The notes under the pieces: generated by a model | The model's database searches: none | Seen by the model: the letters and a program-made list of their open reading frames with translations, nothing else | What the model was told of the DNA's origin: nothing | Position numbers and translations under genes: made by a program | Part shown: positions 38,016 to 48,546 of the stretch, piece by piece | How the letters are laid out: every line of letters starts with the position of its first letter | Position numbering within the stretch: the first letter of the stretch is position 1 | Assembly (NCBI RefSeq): GCF_013085465.1 | Contig: NZ_CP049838.1 | Location: forward strand, 1,054,001 to 1,118,000 | Direction: 5' to 3' | Length of the DNA: 64,000 nt | Origin: Streptomyces asoensis | GTDB taxonomy: Bacteria; Actinomycetota; Actinomycetes; Streptomycetales; Streptomycetaceae

Positions 38016-38993
38016 GTGCGACGCGTTGTGCTGTGGGTTGTGGTGTGCGGCCTGGTGGCGGCCCTGTGCTGCGGGTGCGCGGGCGGGAGCGGGGGCGGCG
38101 ACGACGGACGGGCGCCGGGCGCCCCGACCGGGGTCACCGCGGAGGCCGGGAGCGCGACGAGCGTGCACGTCATGTGGAACGCCGTCGCCGCGGACCCCGC
38201 GGTCAGCGCCTACGAGGTGTACCGCGGAACCGACAAGGTCCAGGAGGTGCCCGGCTCCTCGCACATGCTGGACGTCGTCCGCCTCGCGCCGTCGACCACG
38301 TACGTCTTCACCGTGCGGGCCCGCGACGGCGACGGGCGGCTCGGTCCGCGCAGCCGGGAGGTGCGGGCCACGACACCGGCGGCCGCCGCGGCGGACCGCT
38401 CGCCGCCGACCCCGCCGGGCGCGGTGACCGGCCGGGCGGCCGGGAGCCGGGCCGTCCAGCTCTCCTGGACGGCGTCTACGGACGACCGGAAGGTGGTGTC
38501 CTACGACGTCTACCAGGGCGGCGTGCGGATCCACAGCGTCGGCGGGGGCCAGACGGCGACGGTCGTCACGGGACTGCGCCCCGGGGCGCGCTACTCGTTC
38601 ACCGTCCGGGCCCGGGACGCGGCCGACAACGTCTCGCCCGCCGGTGCGCCCGTGCGCCTGACCACCGCGCCGGGTGACGACGAGGGGGCGGAGACCGCGC
38701 CGACCGACTTCCGGGCGAGCTCCCACCTCGCCGACGGGTCGTACTACCTCGACCTGTCGTGGGTGCCGCCCCGGGTGGACGGTGTCGTCACGGAGTACCA
38801 GATCCAGCTCGACGGGCGGCCGGCCACCTCTCTGGTGTGGGGCGGGACCCCGCCCCGGGGAAGGGCGACGTACAGCTTCTACGTGGGGCGGGAGGCAGGG
38901 GCCGGACACCGGGTGCGACTGCGGGCCCGGCTGCCGGACGGCACCTGGGGCGCGTTCTCGGCGGAGCGGACGGTGACGACGGCGCGGCGGTGA
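38016..38993 (+). CDS. Exported lipoprotein with three fibronectin type III domains
   Basis: This 325-residue protein starts VRRVVLWVVVCGLVAALCCG, a signal peptide with a Cys cluster (LCCGCAGG) suitable for lipidation. Three fibronectin-III domains follow: about 33-125 (APTGVTAEAGSATSVHVMWN), 130-220 (PGAVTGRAAGSRAVQLSWTA) and 230-322 (DLSWVPPRVDGVVTEYQIQL). There is no catalytic domain. Fibronectin domains in actinomycetes often accompany chitinases and cellulases and bind or space polysaccharide. The GTG at 38016 has GGGAGG. The DasR-like site and neighbouring chitosanase suggest a role at chitinous substrates. Confidence 0.8.
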   Translation: MRRVVLWVVVCGLVAALCCGCAGGSGGGDDGRAPGAPTGVTAEAGSATSVHVMWNAVAADPAVSAYEVYRGTDKVQEVPGSSHMLDVVRLAPSTTYVFTVRARDGDGRLGPRSREVRATTPAAAAADRSPPTPPGAVTGRAAGSRAVQLSWTASTDDRKVVSYDVYQGGVRIHSVGGGQTATVVTGLRPGARYSFTVRARDAADNVSPAGAPVRLTTAPGDDEGAETAPTDFRASSHLADGSYYLDLSWVPPRVDGVVTEYQIQLDGRPATSLVWGGTPPRGRATYSFYVGREAGAGHRVRLRARLPDGTWGAFSAERTVTTARR

Positions 38994-39015
38994 GAGTCCG
39001 TGCCGACGGGGCCGC

Positions 39016-39500
39016 CGACCGGGCCACGGCTCGGGGCCGCGGCCCAGCCGCCCGTCGGGCCGCCACTCGCGCCGCGGGGCGCGGCCACAAGCCAGGCGCC
39101 CATCGAGCCACCCCTCGCGCCGCAGGTCGCGCCGTGGCCGGGCCACAGGTCGCGCCGTGGCCGGGCCGTGGCCGGGCCACCGACCGGGCCACGGCTCAGG
39201 CCCGCGGCCCAGCCGCCCGACGGGCCGCCACTCGCGCCGCGGGGCGCGGCCACAAGCCAGGCGCCCATCGAGCCACCCCTCGCGCCGCAGGTCGCGCCAC
39301 AGGTCGCGCCACGGCCGGGCCACCGACCGGGCCATGAGTCGGGGCCGCGGCCCAGCCGCCCGTCGGGCCGCCACTCGCGCCGCAGGTCGCGCCACGGCCG
39401 GGCCGCCGGCCGGGCCAGGGCTCGTGGCCACGACCCACCCGCCCATCGAGCCACCGCTCGCGCCGCGGGGCGGGCCACGGCCGGGGCGCCGGTCGGGGCG
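39016..39500. repeat. Nested GC-rich direct repeat tract
   Basis: Copies starting with CGACCGGGCCA at 39016, 39181 and 39324 share long near-identical stretches, including GCCCAGCCGCCCG and GCCGCCACTCGCGCC. Shorter units such as CAGGTCGCGCCACGGCCGGGC recur inside them. Offsets are 165 and 143 bp; the second is not a multiple of three. Long open frames cross this tract in several frames, but they look like artefacts of composition. It separates the lipoprotein gene from the next secreted-protein gene. Confidence 0.8.
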
Positions 39501-39700
39501 GTCCTCCGGGCACGGTCGGCCGCAGGTCGAGGAGGTGGTCGGCATGGGCCGTCCGAAGGAATCCGTCACCTGGCCGGTGGCCGTCCGCATGCGGGGCGGG
39601 GCCGGGGCGCGTTGGCTGCCCGTGAGGCAGCACGGGCGTACCCGACCTTCGGCGGCGCAAGGGATGTACCGCCAACCGTGCCGCCGCCGGAGGACATCCG

Positions 39701-40243
39701 ATGCGCACTTCCCGTTTCCTCGTCCGCTCAGGGCTGACCGTGGCAGCCGCCGCCGCTCTGCCGCTCACCCTCACCGCCCAGCCGGCCGTGGCCCGGGTTT
39801 CGGGCATCTCCGTGAGCACGACCGGCTCCACGGTGTCGGTCGTGACCAGCGCCTGCGCCCAGATCAACGGCAGCTGGGGCACGGCGGCGCTGCTCGGCAG
39901 CGCCCAGGCGAGTTTCGCCCAGGGGCGCCAGGTCGCCCTGTCCGGGACCGCCGCCGGCCAGTCCGCCGCCTGGTCCGGCGTCTCCCCGGGCACGTACACC
40001 GTGGTCGTCATGTGCTCCAACGGCAGCACCGCGGGCACCCAGTCGGTGATCGTCTCGACCCCGGCCCCGAGGGTCACGGCGACCCCCACGGCCTCGCCCT
40101 CGCGGGGCGTCATGGGAGGCCTCGGCGGCGCGGCCCGCGACTACGGCCCCATCGCCATGGGGGTGGGCGGGGCACTGGTGGGGACGGGCGTCATCGCGGC
40201 GGCCTGGTTCCTGCGCCGGCGCTCGAAGCCGTACCGGCTCTAA
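39701..40243 (+). CDS. Secreted, C-terminally membrane-anchored protein
   Basis: This 180-residue protein has a signal peptide (SRFLVRSGLTVAAAAALPLT, cleavage near AVA at about 31). An Ig-like domain of about 90 residues follows (ISVSTTGSTVSVVTSACAQI, YTVVVMCSNGSTAGTQSV) with two Cys that may pair. A Pro/Thr linker leads to a C-terminal membrane helix (AMGVGGALVGTGVIAAAWFL) and a basic end. The layout is that of an actinobacterial surface protein. GGAGGA precedes the ATG. It overlaps the PadR gene end by 4 bp on the opposite strand. Function unknown. Confidence 0.8.
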   Translation: MRTSRFLVRSGLTVAAAAALPLTLTAQPAVARVSGISVSTTGSTVSVVTSACAQINGSWGTAALLGSAQASFAQGRQVALSGTAAGQSAAWSGVSPGTYTVVVMCSNGSTAGTQSVIVSTPAPRVTATPTASPSRGVMGGLGGAARDYGPIAMGVGGALVGTGVIAAAWFLRRRSKPYRL

Positions 40244-40788
40244 GCGGTCCCTTCCCCCACCACGGGCAGTTCCTCGAGGGCCTCGGTGAGCCACTGCGTC
40301 CAGAAGGTCTCCAGCTCGATGCCCGCGCGCAGGACCAGGTGCTGAAGCCTGGCCTGCGCGCTGTCGTCGCCGGGCGGGAAGTCGCGTTTCTCGATCTCCT
40401 CGTACTCGGCCAACTGCCGCCGGTGCAGGTCGAGATGGCGGCGCAGGTCGGCCTCGAGGCCCGCGGTGCCGACGACCGCCGCGGCGCGCAGCCGCAGCAG
40501 CATGGCGTCGCGGTGCGGCTTCGGGTCCTGGGCGGCCGCCGTCCACCGGGCGAGTTCGGCGCGTCCCGTGGGCAGCACCTCGTAGGCCTTCTTCTGCCCG
40601 CGGGCAGGCGCCTGGGTCGGCAGGGCCCGGATGTGCCCCTCGGACTCCAGTTTTCCCAGCTCGCGATAGATCTGCTGGTGCGTGGCCGACCAGAAGTAGC
40701 CGATCGACCGGTCGAACCGGCGGGTCAGATCCAGCCCCGACGAGGGCCTCTCGAGCAGGGCGGTGAGGATCGCGTGCGGGAGTGACAT
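40240..40788 (-). CDS. PadR family transcriptional regulator
   Basis: This 182-residue regulator has an N-terminal winged helix (SLPHAILTALLERPSSGLDL, then YFWSATHQQIYRELGKLESE, GQKKAYEVLPTGRAELARW). A C-terminal helical dimerisation region follows (HLDLHRRQLAEYEEIEKRDF). PadR proteins sense small ligands and repress neighbouring catabolic or efflux genes. It lies 31 bp downstream of the dienoyl-CoA reductase gene on the same strand and may be co-transcribed with it. Confidence 0.88.
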   Translation of the reverse strand: MSLPHAILTALLERPSSGLDLTRRFDRSIGYFWSATHQQIYRELGKLESEGHIRALPTQAPARGQKKAYEVLPTGRAELARWTAAAQDPKPHRDAMLLRLRAAAVVGTAGLEADLRRHLDLHRRQLAEYEEIEKRDFPPGDDSAQARLQHLVLRAGIELETFWTQWLTEALEELPVVGEGTA

Positions 40789-40819
40789 GCAGTCATCCTA
40801 GGGAGGCGCCGGCCGGGTC

Positions 40820-42889
<2,070 letters not shown>

Positions 42890-42892
42890 TTA

Positions 42893-42906
42893 TGCAACTA
42901 GTTGCA
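42893..42906. promoter_or_regulatory. Palindrome upstream of fadH
   Basis: TGCAACTAGTTGCA is a perfect 14-base palindrome in the fadH promoter region. Its TTGCA/TGCAA arms resemble MarR-type operators. The downstream PadR regulator or the MarR regulator at 48.5 kb could bind; which one is unknown. Confidence 0.55.
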
Positions 42907-42951
42907 CAACAGCATCGGCGTCATGTGCCGCAGGTCACCGGCGTCGCCGGC

Positions 42952-43320
42952 TCACCGGCTCTCCAGCAGGACGTGCAGCTCCCGCTCCTGGTCCCCGGAG
43001 GCCGAGGAGAGGTCGCGCACCGCGAAGACCGAGTCGAGCGTCGTGCGGAGCCGCTCGATCGCCCAGTAGCTGCCCTGCGCGTCCGCCTCCACGGAGGAGG
43101 AGAGCCGGGCCGGGCGGGCGCAGTCGTGCGTCTCGGTCACCTCGAAGGTGCCGAGCCACACCATCGGGCGGCTTTCGTGCAGCTGCTGCGGCGCCTCGTC
43201 GGTGCCGCGGTCCGACTCGAAGCACTCGTTCAGCGTGTCGAACACGATCCGGGCGTCCTCCTTGCTGCATCCGCTGATCTCGACGGAGACGGACTCCTCG
43301 TGCGGTCGTTCGCGATCCAT
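42952..43320 (-). CDS. Hypothetical small protein
   Basis: This 122-residue protein (MDRERPHEESVSVEISGCSK) has an alternating strand/helix pattern with a central VWLGTFEVTETHDCARPARL. I recognise no family. The ATG at 43320 lies behind GAGGAGCG, which supports a real gene. It is acidic, soluble and has three Cys. It lies alone between divergent fadH and a secreted-protein gene on the same strand. Confidence 0.6.
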   Translation of the reverse strand: MDRERPHEESVSVEISGCSKEDARIVFDTLNECFESDRGTDEAPQQLHESRPMVWLGTFEVTETHDCARPARLSSSVEADAQGSYWAIERLRTTLDSVFAVRDLSSASGDQERELHVLLESR

Positions 43321-43453
43321 CGTGATCGCTCCTCTCGTGGGATGTGACGCGGAGGTGCGGGTTCCCCGCGAACCGCGCCACATCCCCAGAAAAGCACCAC
43401 TTTCCGAGTGGGACCAGCGACAGGAGCGGCGCCGGAGGCCCGATCGACCCCGG

Positions 43454-44347
43454 TCAGCTCCGGGTGAAGCGGTAGGTCTTGCTGTCGGTCAGCACACAGA
43501 ACCCGGGCGATACGACGATCACCCGCAGGGTGCCGGAACGGCGGTCGTAGTCGATGCCCTCGGCCTCGAACGTGCCCGAGCAGGAGCTGCGCAGCGGAAG
43601 CTGGCGCAGGGCGGTGACGTGGCCGGTGACGTCGGAGGTGCCGTTCGGTTCGGCGGACAGGTCGATCTGGAGGAGGGGCTTGGTGATGCCGAAGAGGGTG
43701 CCCGCCGGGTCGTCCGAGGCGCACAGCAGGGTGGTCGGACCGGTGAAGTCGCAGCCCTGGACATCGCGCACGGCGTGGTCGAGGCGGACGGTCGACACCT
43801 GCGGCAGGTTCGCGGAGGGCGAGGTGGCCGAGTTGGCGCCCGGGGTCGGGAAGACGAGGAACCGGGTCATGGTGCCCCACTCGCCGGACAGCATCCACTG
43901 GCTGTTCGGGGTGATCGCCGCCCAGGAGTTGTTCAGGGCCTCACCTGAGCCGAGCGCGTGGACGTACTCCGACCAGGCGCCGCCCGGTGCCTGCACGCGG
44001 TACATCTTCGCGTTGTTCGAGTCGCTCTGGTACGGCTCGACGTAGTAGCCGTCGTAGGAGGCGTCGGGGTCGCCGACGTGGTTCCAGCCCCGGGTGGAGA
44101 CGGAGAAGGGGATGGTGCCGATGCCGGTGTAGCGGTTGGCGCTGCCCGCCGGGACCTCGACCGACGTCAGGCCCTGGCTCTCGGTCAGCGGGTCGGCGCG
44201 GTCGGAGCCGACCTCGGTCCAGGTGTCGGCGGCCGCGGCGGGCGGGGCCGCGGAGAGGACGGCGACCGTTGACACGGCCAGCGCCAGGAAGGCGGCGCGG
44301 GCGGTGCCGGCCGTGGTGCGACGGCGGCGGGCAGGACGCAGGGGCAT
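43454..44347 (-). CDS. Secreted protein of unknown function
   Basis: This 297-residue protein has a twin-Arg-containing signal (LRPARRRRTTAGTARAAFLA, then LALAVSTVAVLSAAPPAAAA). The mature part is beta-rich with propeller-like segments (WSEYVHALGSGEALNNSWAA, ITPNSQWMLSGEWGTMTRFL, GIDYDRRSGTLRVIVVSPGF). Cys pairs occur late in the protein. A beta-propeller-like fold is likely from the pattern. GAGGAGT precedes the ATG at 44347. No catalytic motif is evident. Confidence 0.75.
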   Translation of the reverse strand: MPLRPARRRRTTAGTARAAFLALAVSTVAVLSAAPPAAAADTWTEVGSDRADPLTESQGLTSVEVPAGSANRYTGIGTIPFSVSTRGWNHVGDPDASYDGYYVEPYQSDSNNAKMYRVQAPGGAWSEYVHALGSGEALNNSWAAITPNSQWMLSGEWGTMTRFLVFPTPGANSATSPSANLPQVSTVRLDHAVRDVQGCDFTGPTTLLCASDDPAGTLFGITKPLLQIDLSAEPNGTSDVTGHVTALRQLPLRSSCSGTFEAEGIDYDRRSGTLRVIVVSPGFCVLTDSKTYRFTRS

Positions 44348-44587
44348 GGGACTCCTCGTCGAGGGGGGTGGGCGCGCTCGGCGGACAGTCTGGCCCGGCA
44401 TGATGGTCATGTACAGACCAATTCCATGGACACGTGCGGGCCTTGAGGAGAACGGCGCGCGACGCCGTACTGGAGGAGCATGAAGAAGCGCGCCCAAGGC
44501 GTGGGAGAAAAGGGTTGAGCACGGTAGAACAGGGGAGTCGGCACGGGGGACGGCGTGCCGCGTCGATATGCGGAGGCGGTGCGTGGC

Positions 44588-46654
44588 ATGAACGGAGCCG
44601 GATCGTCCGCGGCTGAGGGCGGTGGCCCTACCGGGCCCAGCGGCCTGCTGGACGTGCTCAACGTGGCCTCTGTGGTGCTCGACACCCAGGGGCGCATAGC
44701 CCTGTGGAGCCCTCAGGCCGAGGAGCTGTTCGGATACTCGGCCAATGAGGCGCTGGGGCGGTACGCGGCCCATGTGATGGTCCACGAACGGCACGTCGAC
44801 CTGGTCGTGCAGCTGTTCGCCGACGTCATGGCCACCGGCGAGAGCTGGGCGGGGGCGTTCCCGATCCGGCGCAAGGACGGCACCACCCGGTTGGTGGAGT
44901 TCCGCAACATGCGCCTCATGGACGACCGGGGCGACGTCTACGCCCTGGGTCTCGCCACCGACCGGACGACGGTGCGCCGACTGGAGCGGGACCTGGCGCT
45001 GTCGACGCGCATGGTCGCGCAGTCCCCCAACGGCCTCGCCGTCCTGGACACCGACCTGCGGTACGTCTCGGTCAACCCGGCACTGGAGCGGATCAACGGC
45101 GTTCCGGCCGCGGATCACCTCGGCCGGACCATACACGAGGTGCTGCCCCGGCTGGACGCGGAAGCCGTGGAGGCGGCGGCGCGCCAGGTGCTGCGGACCG
45201 GGGAGCCGCTCGTCGACCGGTCCACGGTCGGCCGCACCCCCGCCGACCCGGACGAGGACCACGTCTGGTCACTCTCGCTGTACCGCCTGGAGGACGCCCG
45301 CGGCACCGTGCTGGGCGTGGCCGTCTCGGTCGTCGACGTCACCGACCGGCACCGGGCGGCCGTCGAGGCCGAGGCGGCGCGCCGCCGGCTGGCGCTGATC
45401 GCGGACGCCTCCGCCCGGATCGGCACCACCCTGGACCTGGAGCGCACCGCCTTCGAACTGGCCGACGTCGCCGTGCCGGAACTGGCGGACGTGGCCGCGG
45501 TGGATCTGCTCGACGCGGTGATGTCGGGCCGCCGCACCAGCCTCGGGCCCGCCGAATCGGCCGTGATCCGCGCCCTCGCGGTGCGCGCCACCGACGAGCC
45601 GGACGCCCTGCGGGCCGCCGACCAGCCCGGCCAGGTGGCCCGTTACGCGCCCGACCGGCTCGTCACCGAGTGCGTACGCTCGGGCCGGCCGGTCATGGTG
45701 GCCCAGGTCAAGGACGAGGACCTCGGGCGCATAGCCCACTCCCCTGAGGCGGCCGCCCTGCTGGCGCGGGCCGGTGTGCACTCCTATCTGGCCGTGCCGC
45801 TCATCGCGCGGGGCGAGGTGCTGGGCGCCCTCGACCTCAAACGGACCCGCAATCCGCTGCCGTTCGGCCATGACGACCTGCTGCTCGCGCGCGAGCTGGC
45901 GGCCCGGGCGGCCGTCCAGATCGACAACGCCCGCTGGTACCAGAGCGCCCGCACCACCGCGCTCACCCTCCAGCGCAGCCTGCTGCCGAGCCATCCGCCC
46001 GTCACCGGCGGCCTCGAGGTCGCCTCCCGCTACCAGCCCGCGGGCGCCACCACCGAGGTCGGCGGCGACTGGTTCGACGTCATCCCGCTCCCGGACGGCA
46101 AGACGGCGCTCGTCGTCGGTGACGTGATGGGCAGCGGTATCGACGCCGCCGCCACGATGGGCCGGCTGCGCACCGCGACGACCACGCTGGCCTCCCTCGA
46201 CCTCGACCCGACCGTCCTCCTGGAACACCTGGACCGGATCACCCAGGGCCTGGACCACTCCATCGCCACCTGCGTGTACGCGGTGCACGACCCCCGGCTG
46301 GGGAGATGCCGGATCGCCAACGCCGGCCATCTGCCGCCGGTGCACATCCGCCCGGGCCGTCCGCCGGAGCTGCTCGACCTGCCCACGGGCGCGCCGCTGG
46401 GCGTGGGCGGGGTGCCGTTCTCCACCACCGACATCGACTTCGCCCCAGGCGACCAGCTCGTGCTGTACACGGACGGCCTGGTCGAGACCCGCACCCACTC
46501 GCTCGACGAACGTCTGGAGGCGCTGCTGGCGCTGCTCGACGATCCCGCGCGGCCCCTGGAGGAGGTGTGCGACCTGCTGCTGAGCGCGTTGCACCACCCC
46601 GCCAACCACGACGACGTGGCGCTGCTGGTGGCGCGTGCGCGGGCCGGGGAGTGA
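44588..46654 (+). CDS. PAS-PAS-GAF-SpoIIE sensor phosphatase
   Basis: This 688-residue regulator has a PAS domain at about 20-135 (VLNVASVVLDTQGRIALWSP). A second PAS lies at about 140-260 (VAQSPNGLAVLDTDLRYVSV). A GAF domain lies at about 275-450 (LALIADASARIGTTLDLERT, HSYLAVPLIARGEVLGALDL). The PP2C/SpoIIE phosphatase at about 460-688 reads TEVGGDWFDVIPLPD, VVGDVMGSGIDAAATMG and LVLYTDGLVETRTHS. Unlike the protein at 19.8 kb it lacks the C-terminal ATPase. It should dephosphorylate an anti-sigma-factor antagonist. The ATG at 44588 has GGAGG at slightly long spacing; the GTG at 44555 is an alternative. Confidence 0.88.
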   Translation: MNGAGSSAAEGGGPTGPSGLLDVLNVASVVLDTQGRIALWSPQAEELFGYSANEALGRYAAHVMVHERHVDLVVQLFADVMATGESWAGAFPIRRKDGTTRLVEFRNMRLMDDRGDVYALGLATDRTTVRRLERDLALSTRMVAQSPNGLAVLDTDLRYVSVNPALERINGVPAADHLGRTIHEVLPRLDAEAVEAAARQVLRTGEPLVDRSTVGRTPADPDEDHVWSLSLYRLEDARGTVLGVAVSVVDVTDRHRAAVEAEAARRRLALIADASARIGTTLDLERTAFELADVAVPELADVAAVDLLDAVMSGRRTSLGPAESAVIRALAVRATDEPDALRAADQPGQVARYAPDRLVTECVRSGRPVMVAQVKDEDLGRIAHSPEAAALLARAGVHSYLAVPLIARGEVLGALDLKRTRNPLPFGHDDLLLARELAARAAVQIDNARWYQSARTTALTLQRSLLPSHPPVTGGLEVASRYQPAGATTEVGGDWFDVIPLPDGKTALVVGDVMGSGIDAAATMGRLRTATTTLASLDLDPTVLLEHLDRITQGLDHSIATCVYAVHDPRLGRCRIANAGHLPPVHIRPGRPPELLDLPTGAPLGVGGVPFSTTDIDFAPGDQLVLYTDGLVETRTHSLDERLEALLALLDDPARPLEEVCDLLLSALHHPANHDDVALLVARARAGE

Positions 46655-46769
46655 GCGGCGCCGCCCGTCCGATTCACAGGCTCTTGTTATCGCTTCCTTA
46701 CTGCGCAACTCGGACAATCACCGTAAGGCGTGGCAGTGGTGCCGCCGTCGTGGCCGAGGAGAGTGAGCC

Positions 46770-47450
46770 GTGATGCAGGAGCCGGACAGGCCCGAGGGGC
46801 CGGAAGAGGTCGAACTGCTCTCGGGACCGGTGGACGGGGAACGGGACCGTGCGGACCTGCGCACGCTGTGGCGGCGCCGGTCGACCCGCGGGCGGGCGGT
46901 GATCGCGGCCACCACCGTCGCCGTCCTGGCACTCGGCGGCACCGTGGCGTACGCGGCGACCTCCGGGGACTCCGGTGGCGGCTCGCCGTCCGCGTCCTCC
47001 TCCGAGGGGCCCGGTGGACGGCACGGCCACGGCGGCCCGTGGTTCGGCCTCGGCGGGGACGCGGCGCACGGTGAGGCGACCGTCAAGGACCCCGACACCG
47101 GCGACTGGGTCGTCCGCGTCTGGCAGCGGGGCACCGTGGCGAAGGTGGCCGACGACCAGGTCACCGTCAAGAGCGAGGACGGCGCCTCGTGGACGTGGAC
47201 GGTGGGTGCGGACGCGACCGTGTCCGCCGACGGCACCTCCGGCTCCGGGGCCGACGCGCTGAAGAAGGGCGACACCGTCCACGTCGTCGGCTCCCGTTCC
47301 GGTGACACCAACACCGCCGACCGCGTCCTGTCCGGCACCTTCGACGAACGTGGCCCGGGCGACCGGCGCGGCGACTCCCCGGGGCACGGCCCGTGGAACC
47401 GTGAGGACGACCGCTCCCCCGGCCCCACGGGCAGCGGAGCGGCTACCTGA
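46770..47450 (+). CDS. Membrane-anchored DUF5666-like protein
   Basis: This 226-residue protein has a short cytosolic acidic/basic N-terminus and one membrane helix at about 43-63 (AVIAATTVAVLALGGTVAYA). The Ser/Gly-rich and Gly/His-rich outside segment leads to a small beta domain (GTVAKVADDQVTVKSEDGAS, WTWTVGADATVSADGTSGSG, GDTVHVVGSRSGDTNTADRV). That pattern recalls DUF5666 domains. The tail is Gly/Asp/Pro-rich. It overlaps the methyltransferase gene end by 8 bp on the other strand. Confidence 0.7.
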   Translation: MMQEPDRPEGPEEVELLSGPVDGERDRADLRTLWRRRSTRGRAVIAATTVAVLALGGTVAYAATSGDSGGGSPSASSSEGPGGRHGHGGPWFGLGGDAAHGEATVKDPDTGDWVVRVWQRGTVAKVADDQVTVKSEDGASWTWTVGADATVSADGTSGSGADALKKGDTVHVVGSRSGDTNTADRVLSGTFDERGPGDRRGDSPGHGPWNREDDRSPGPTGSGAAT

Positions 47451-48297
47451 CCCTGGTGCCGACGACCACGTGGGCGTACAGCTCCTCGTCGTCCGCCAGA
47501 CGCACCGTCAGACCGCTGCGGGCGAACGCCTCGACAGCGGCCGGGGCCTGGCGCTCGCTGGTCTCGACGAGGAGACAGCCGCCGGGGGCGAGCCAGTGCG
47601 GCGCCTCGGCGACGACCCGGCGCAGCACGTCCAGCCCGTCACCGCCGCCGTCGAGGGCGGTGAGCGGCTCGTGGTCCCGGGCCTCCGCCGGCAGCAGGGG
47701 GACCTCGCCGCTGGGTACGTAGGGCACGTTCGCCGCCAAGATGTCTATCCGGCCCCGCAGTTGTCCGGGAAGCGCCGCGAACAGGTCGCCGACATAGGCG
47801 TGTCCGCCGTGGTCGGCGATGTTGCGCCGGGCGCAGCTCACCGCCGCCGCGTCGATGTCCGCGGCGTGCAGCTCGACCTGTCCGAGGGACGCGGCGAGGG
47901 CGGCGCCGACCGCGCCCGAGCCGCAGCACAGGTCGACGACGACGGAGGCGTGCGGCACCGCGGCGAGGGCCTGGTCGACGAGGAACTCGGTACGGCGGCG
48001 GGGCACGAAGACGCCCGGCTCGACGGTGACGCGCAGCCCGTGGAACTCGGCCCAGCCGACGACGTGTTCGAGGGGCAGGCCCCCCGCGCGGCGGGCCGCC
48101 ATGGCCGCGGCCTCGTCCGGCGTGCGGGCCGCGCCGAGGATCAACTCCGCCTCCTCCTCGGCGAACACACACCCGGCACCCCGCAGAACGGCGACCAGGA
48201 CGTCACGGGGCGAAGAAGGGGAGGAGGAAGGCGAGAAAGCAGAGGGAGAGGAAGGGCAAGAAGGAGAGGACGAGGAAGCGGGAGAACGAGGGGGCAT
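47443..48297 (-). CDS. Putative protein N5-glutamine methyltransferase (PrmC/HemK-like)
   Basis: This 284-residue SAM-dependent enzyme has an N-terminal helical domain (DVLVAVLRGAGCVFAEEEAE, LPLEHVVGWAEFHGLRVTVE) followed by a Rossmann methyltransferase. The latter shows VVVDLCCGSGAVGAALAA, the SAM-ribose segment LHAADIDAAAVSCARRN and a catalytic NVPY motif instead of NPPY. PrmC proteins methylate Gln in release factors. The first 30 residues are only Ser and Pro, from a TCC-rich stretch, and the true start may be later. It is likely a paralogue of the housekeeping enzyme. Confidence 0.82.
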   Translation of the reverse strand: MPPRSPASSSSPSCPSSPSAFSPSSSPSSPRDVLVAVLRGAGCVFAEEEAELILGAARTPDEAAAMAARRAGGLPLEHVVGWAEFHGLRVTVEPGVFVPRRRTEFLVDQALAAVPHASVVVDLCCGSGAVGAALAASLGQVELHAADIDAAAVSCARRNIADHGGHAYVGDLFAALPGQLRGRIDILAANVPYVPSGEVPLLPAEARDHEPLTALDGGGDGLDVLRRVVAEAPHWLAPGGCLLVETSERQAPAAVEAFARSGLTVRLADDEELYAHVVVGTRVR

Positions 48298-48510
48298 GAA
48301 GCCGAGATGCCTTTCGGAAGCCGAAGGGCGCTCTCACGGTCGCCTACCGGCGGCGATCCACGCTGTCACAAGAGGAGAGCACCCGACCTGACACTGCGGT
48401 AATGGGTCTCACCTCCTCGGTCTCGCGCGACTGGGAACCTCCGCAGCCGGACGGCCACCCTACCCCAGAGATCGGATGCCGTTCCTGGCGCGGGGCCCCT
48501 CGCCACTCAA

Positions 48511-48525
48511 GTTGTACTATGCAAC
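48511..48525. promoter_or_regulatory. Imperfect palindrome before the MarR gene
   Basis: GTTGTACTATGCAAC has GTTG/CAAC outer arms and lies 22 bp before the MarR start, overlapping the expected promoter. It is a plausible autoregulatory operator and shares the TATGCAAC string with the fadH palindrome region. Confidence 0.45.
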
Positions 48526-48546
48526 CAGGCTAGTGAGGGAGGACCG

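Noticed and set aside
37872..39590. A 572-codon open frame on the minus strand over the lipoprotein gene and repeat tract
   Set aside because: Its residues are only Arg/Gly/Pro/Ala strings without homology, and it is antisense to a clear fibronectin-III protein. It results from GC composition.
39157..40785. A 542-codon plus-strand open frame crossing the repeats and the PadR gene
   Set aside because: It is antisense to the PadR gene and out of frame with the secreted protein at 39701; no homology.
48298..48546. Possible structured RNA upstream of the PrmC-like gene
   Set aside because: Short complementary stretches are present, but I could not match a riboswitch consensus.
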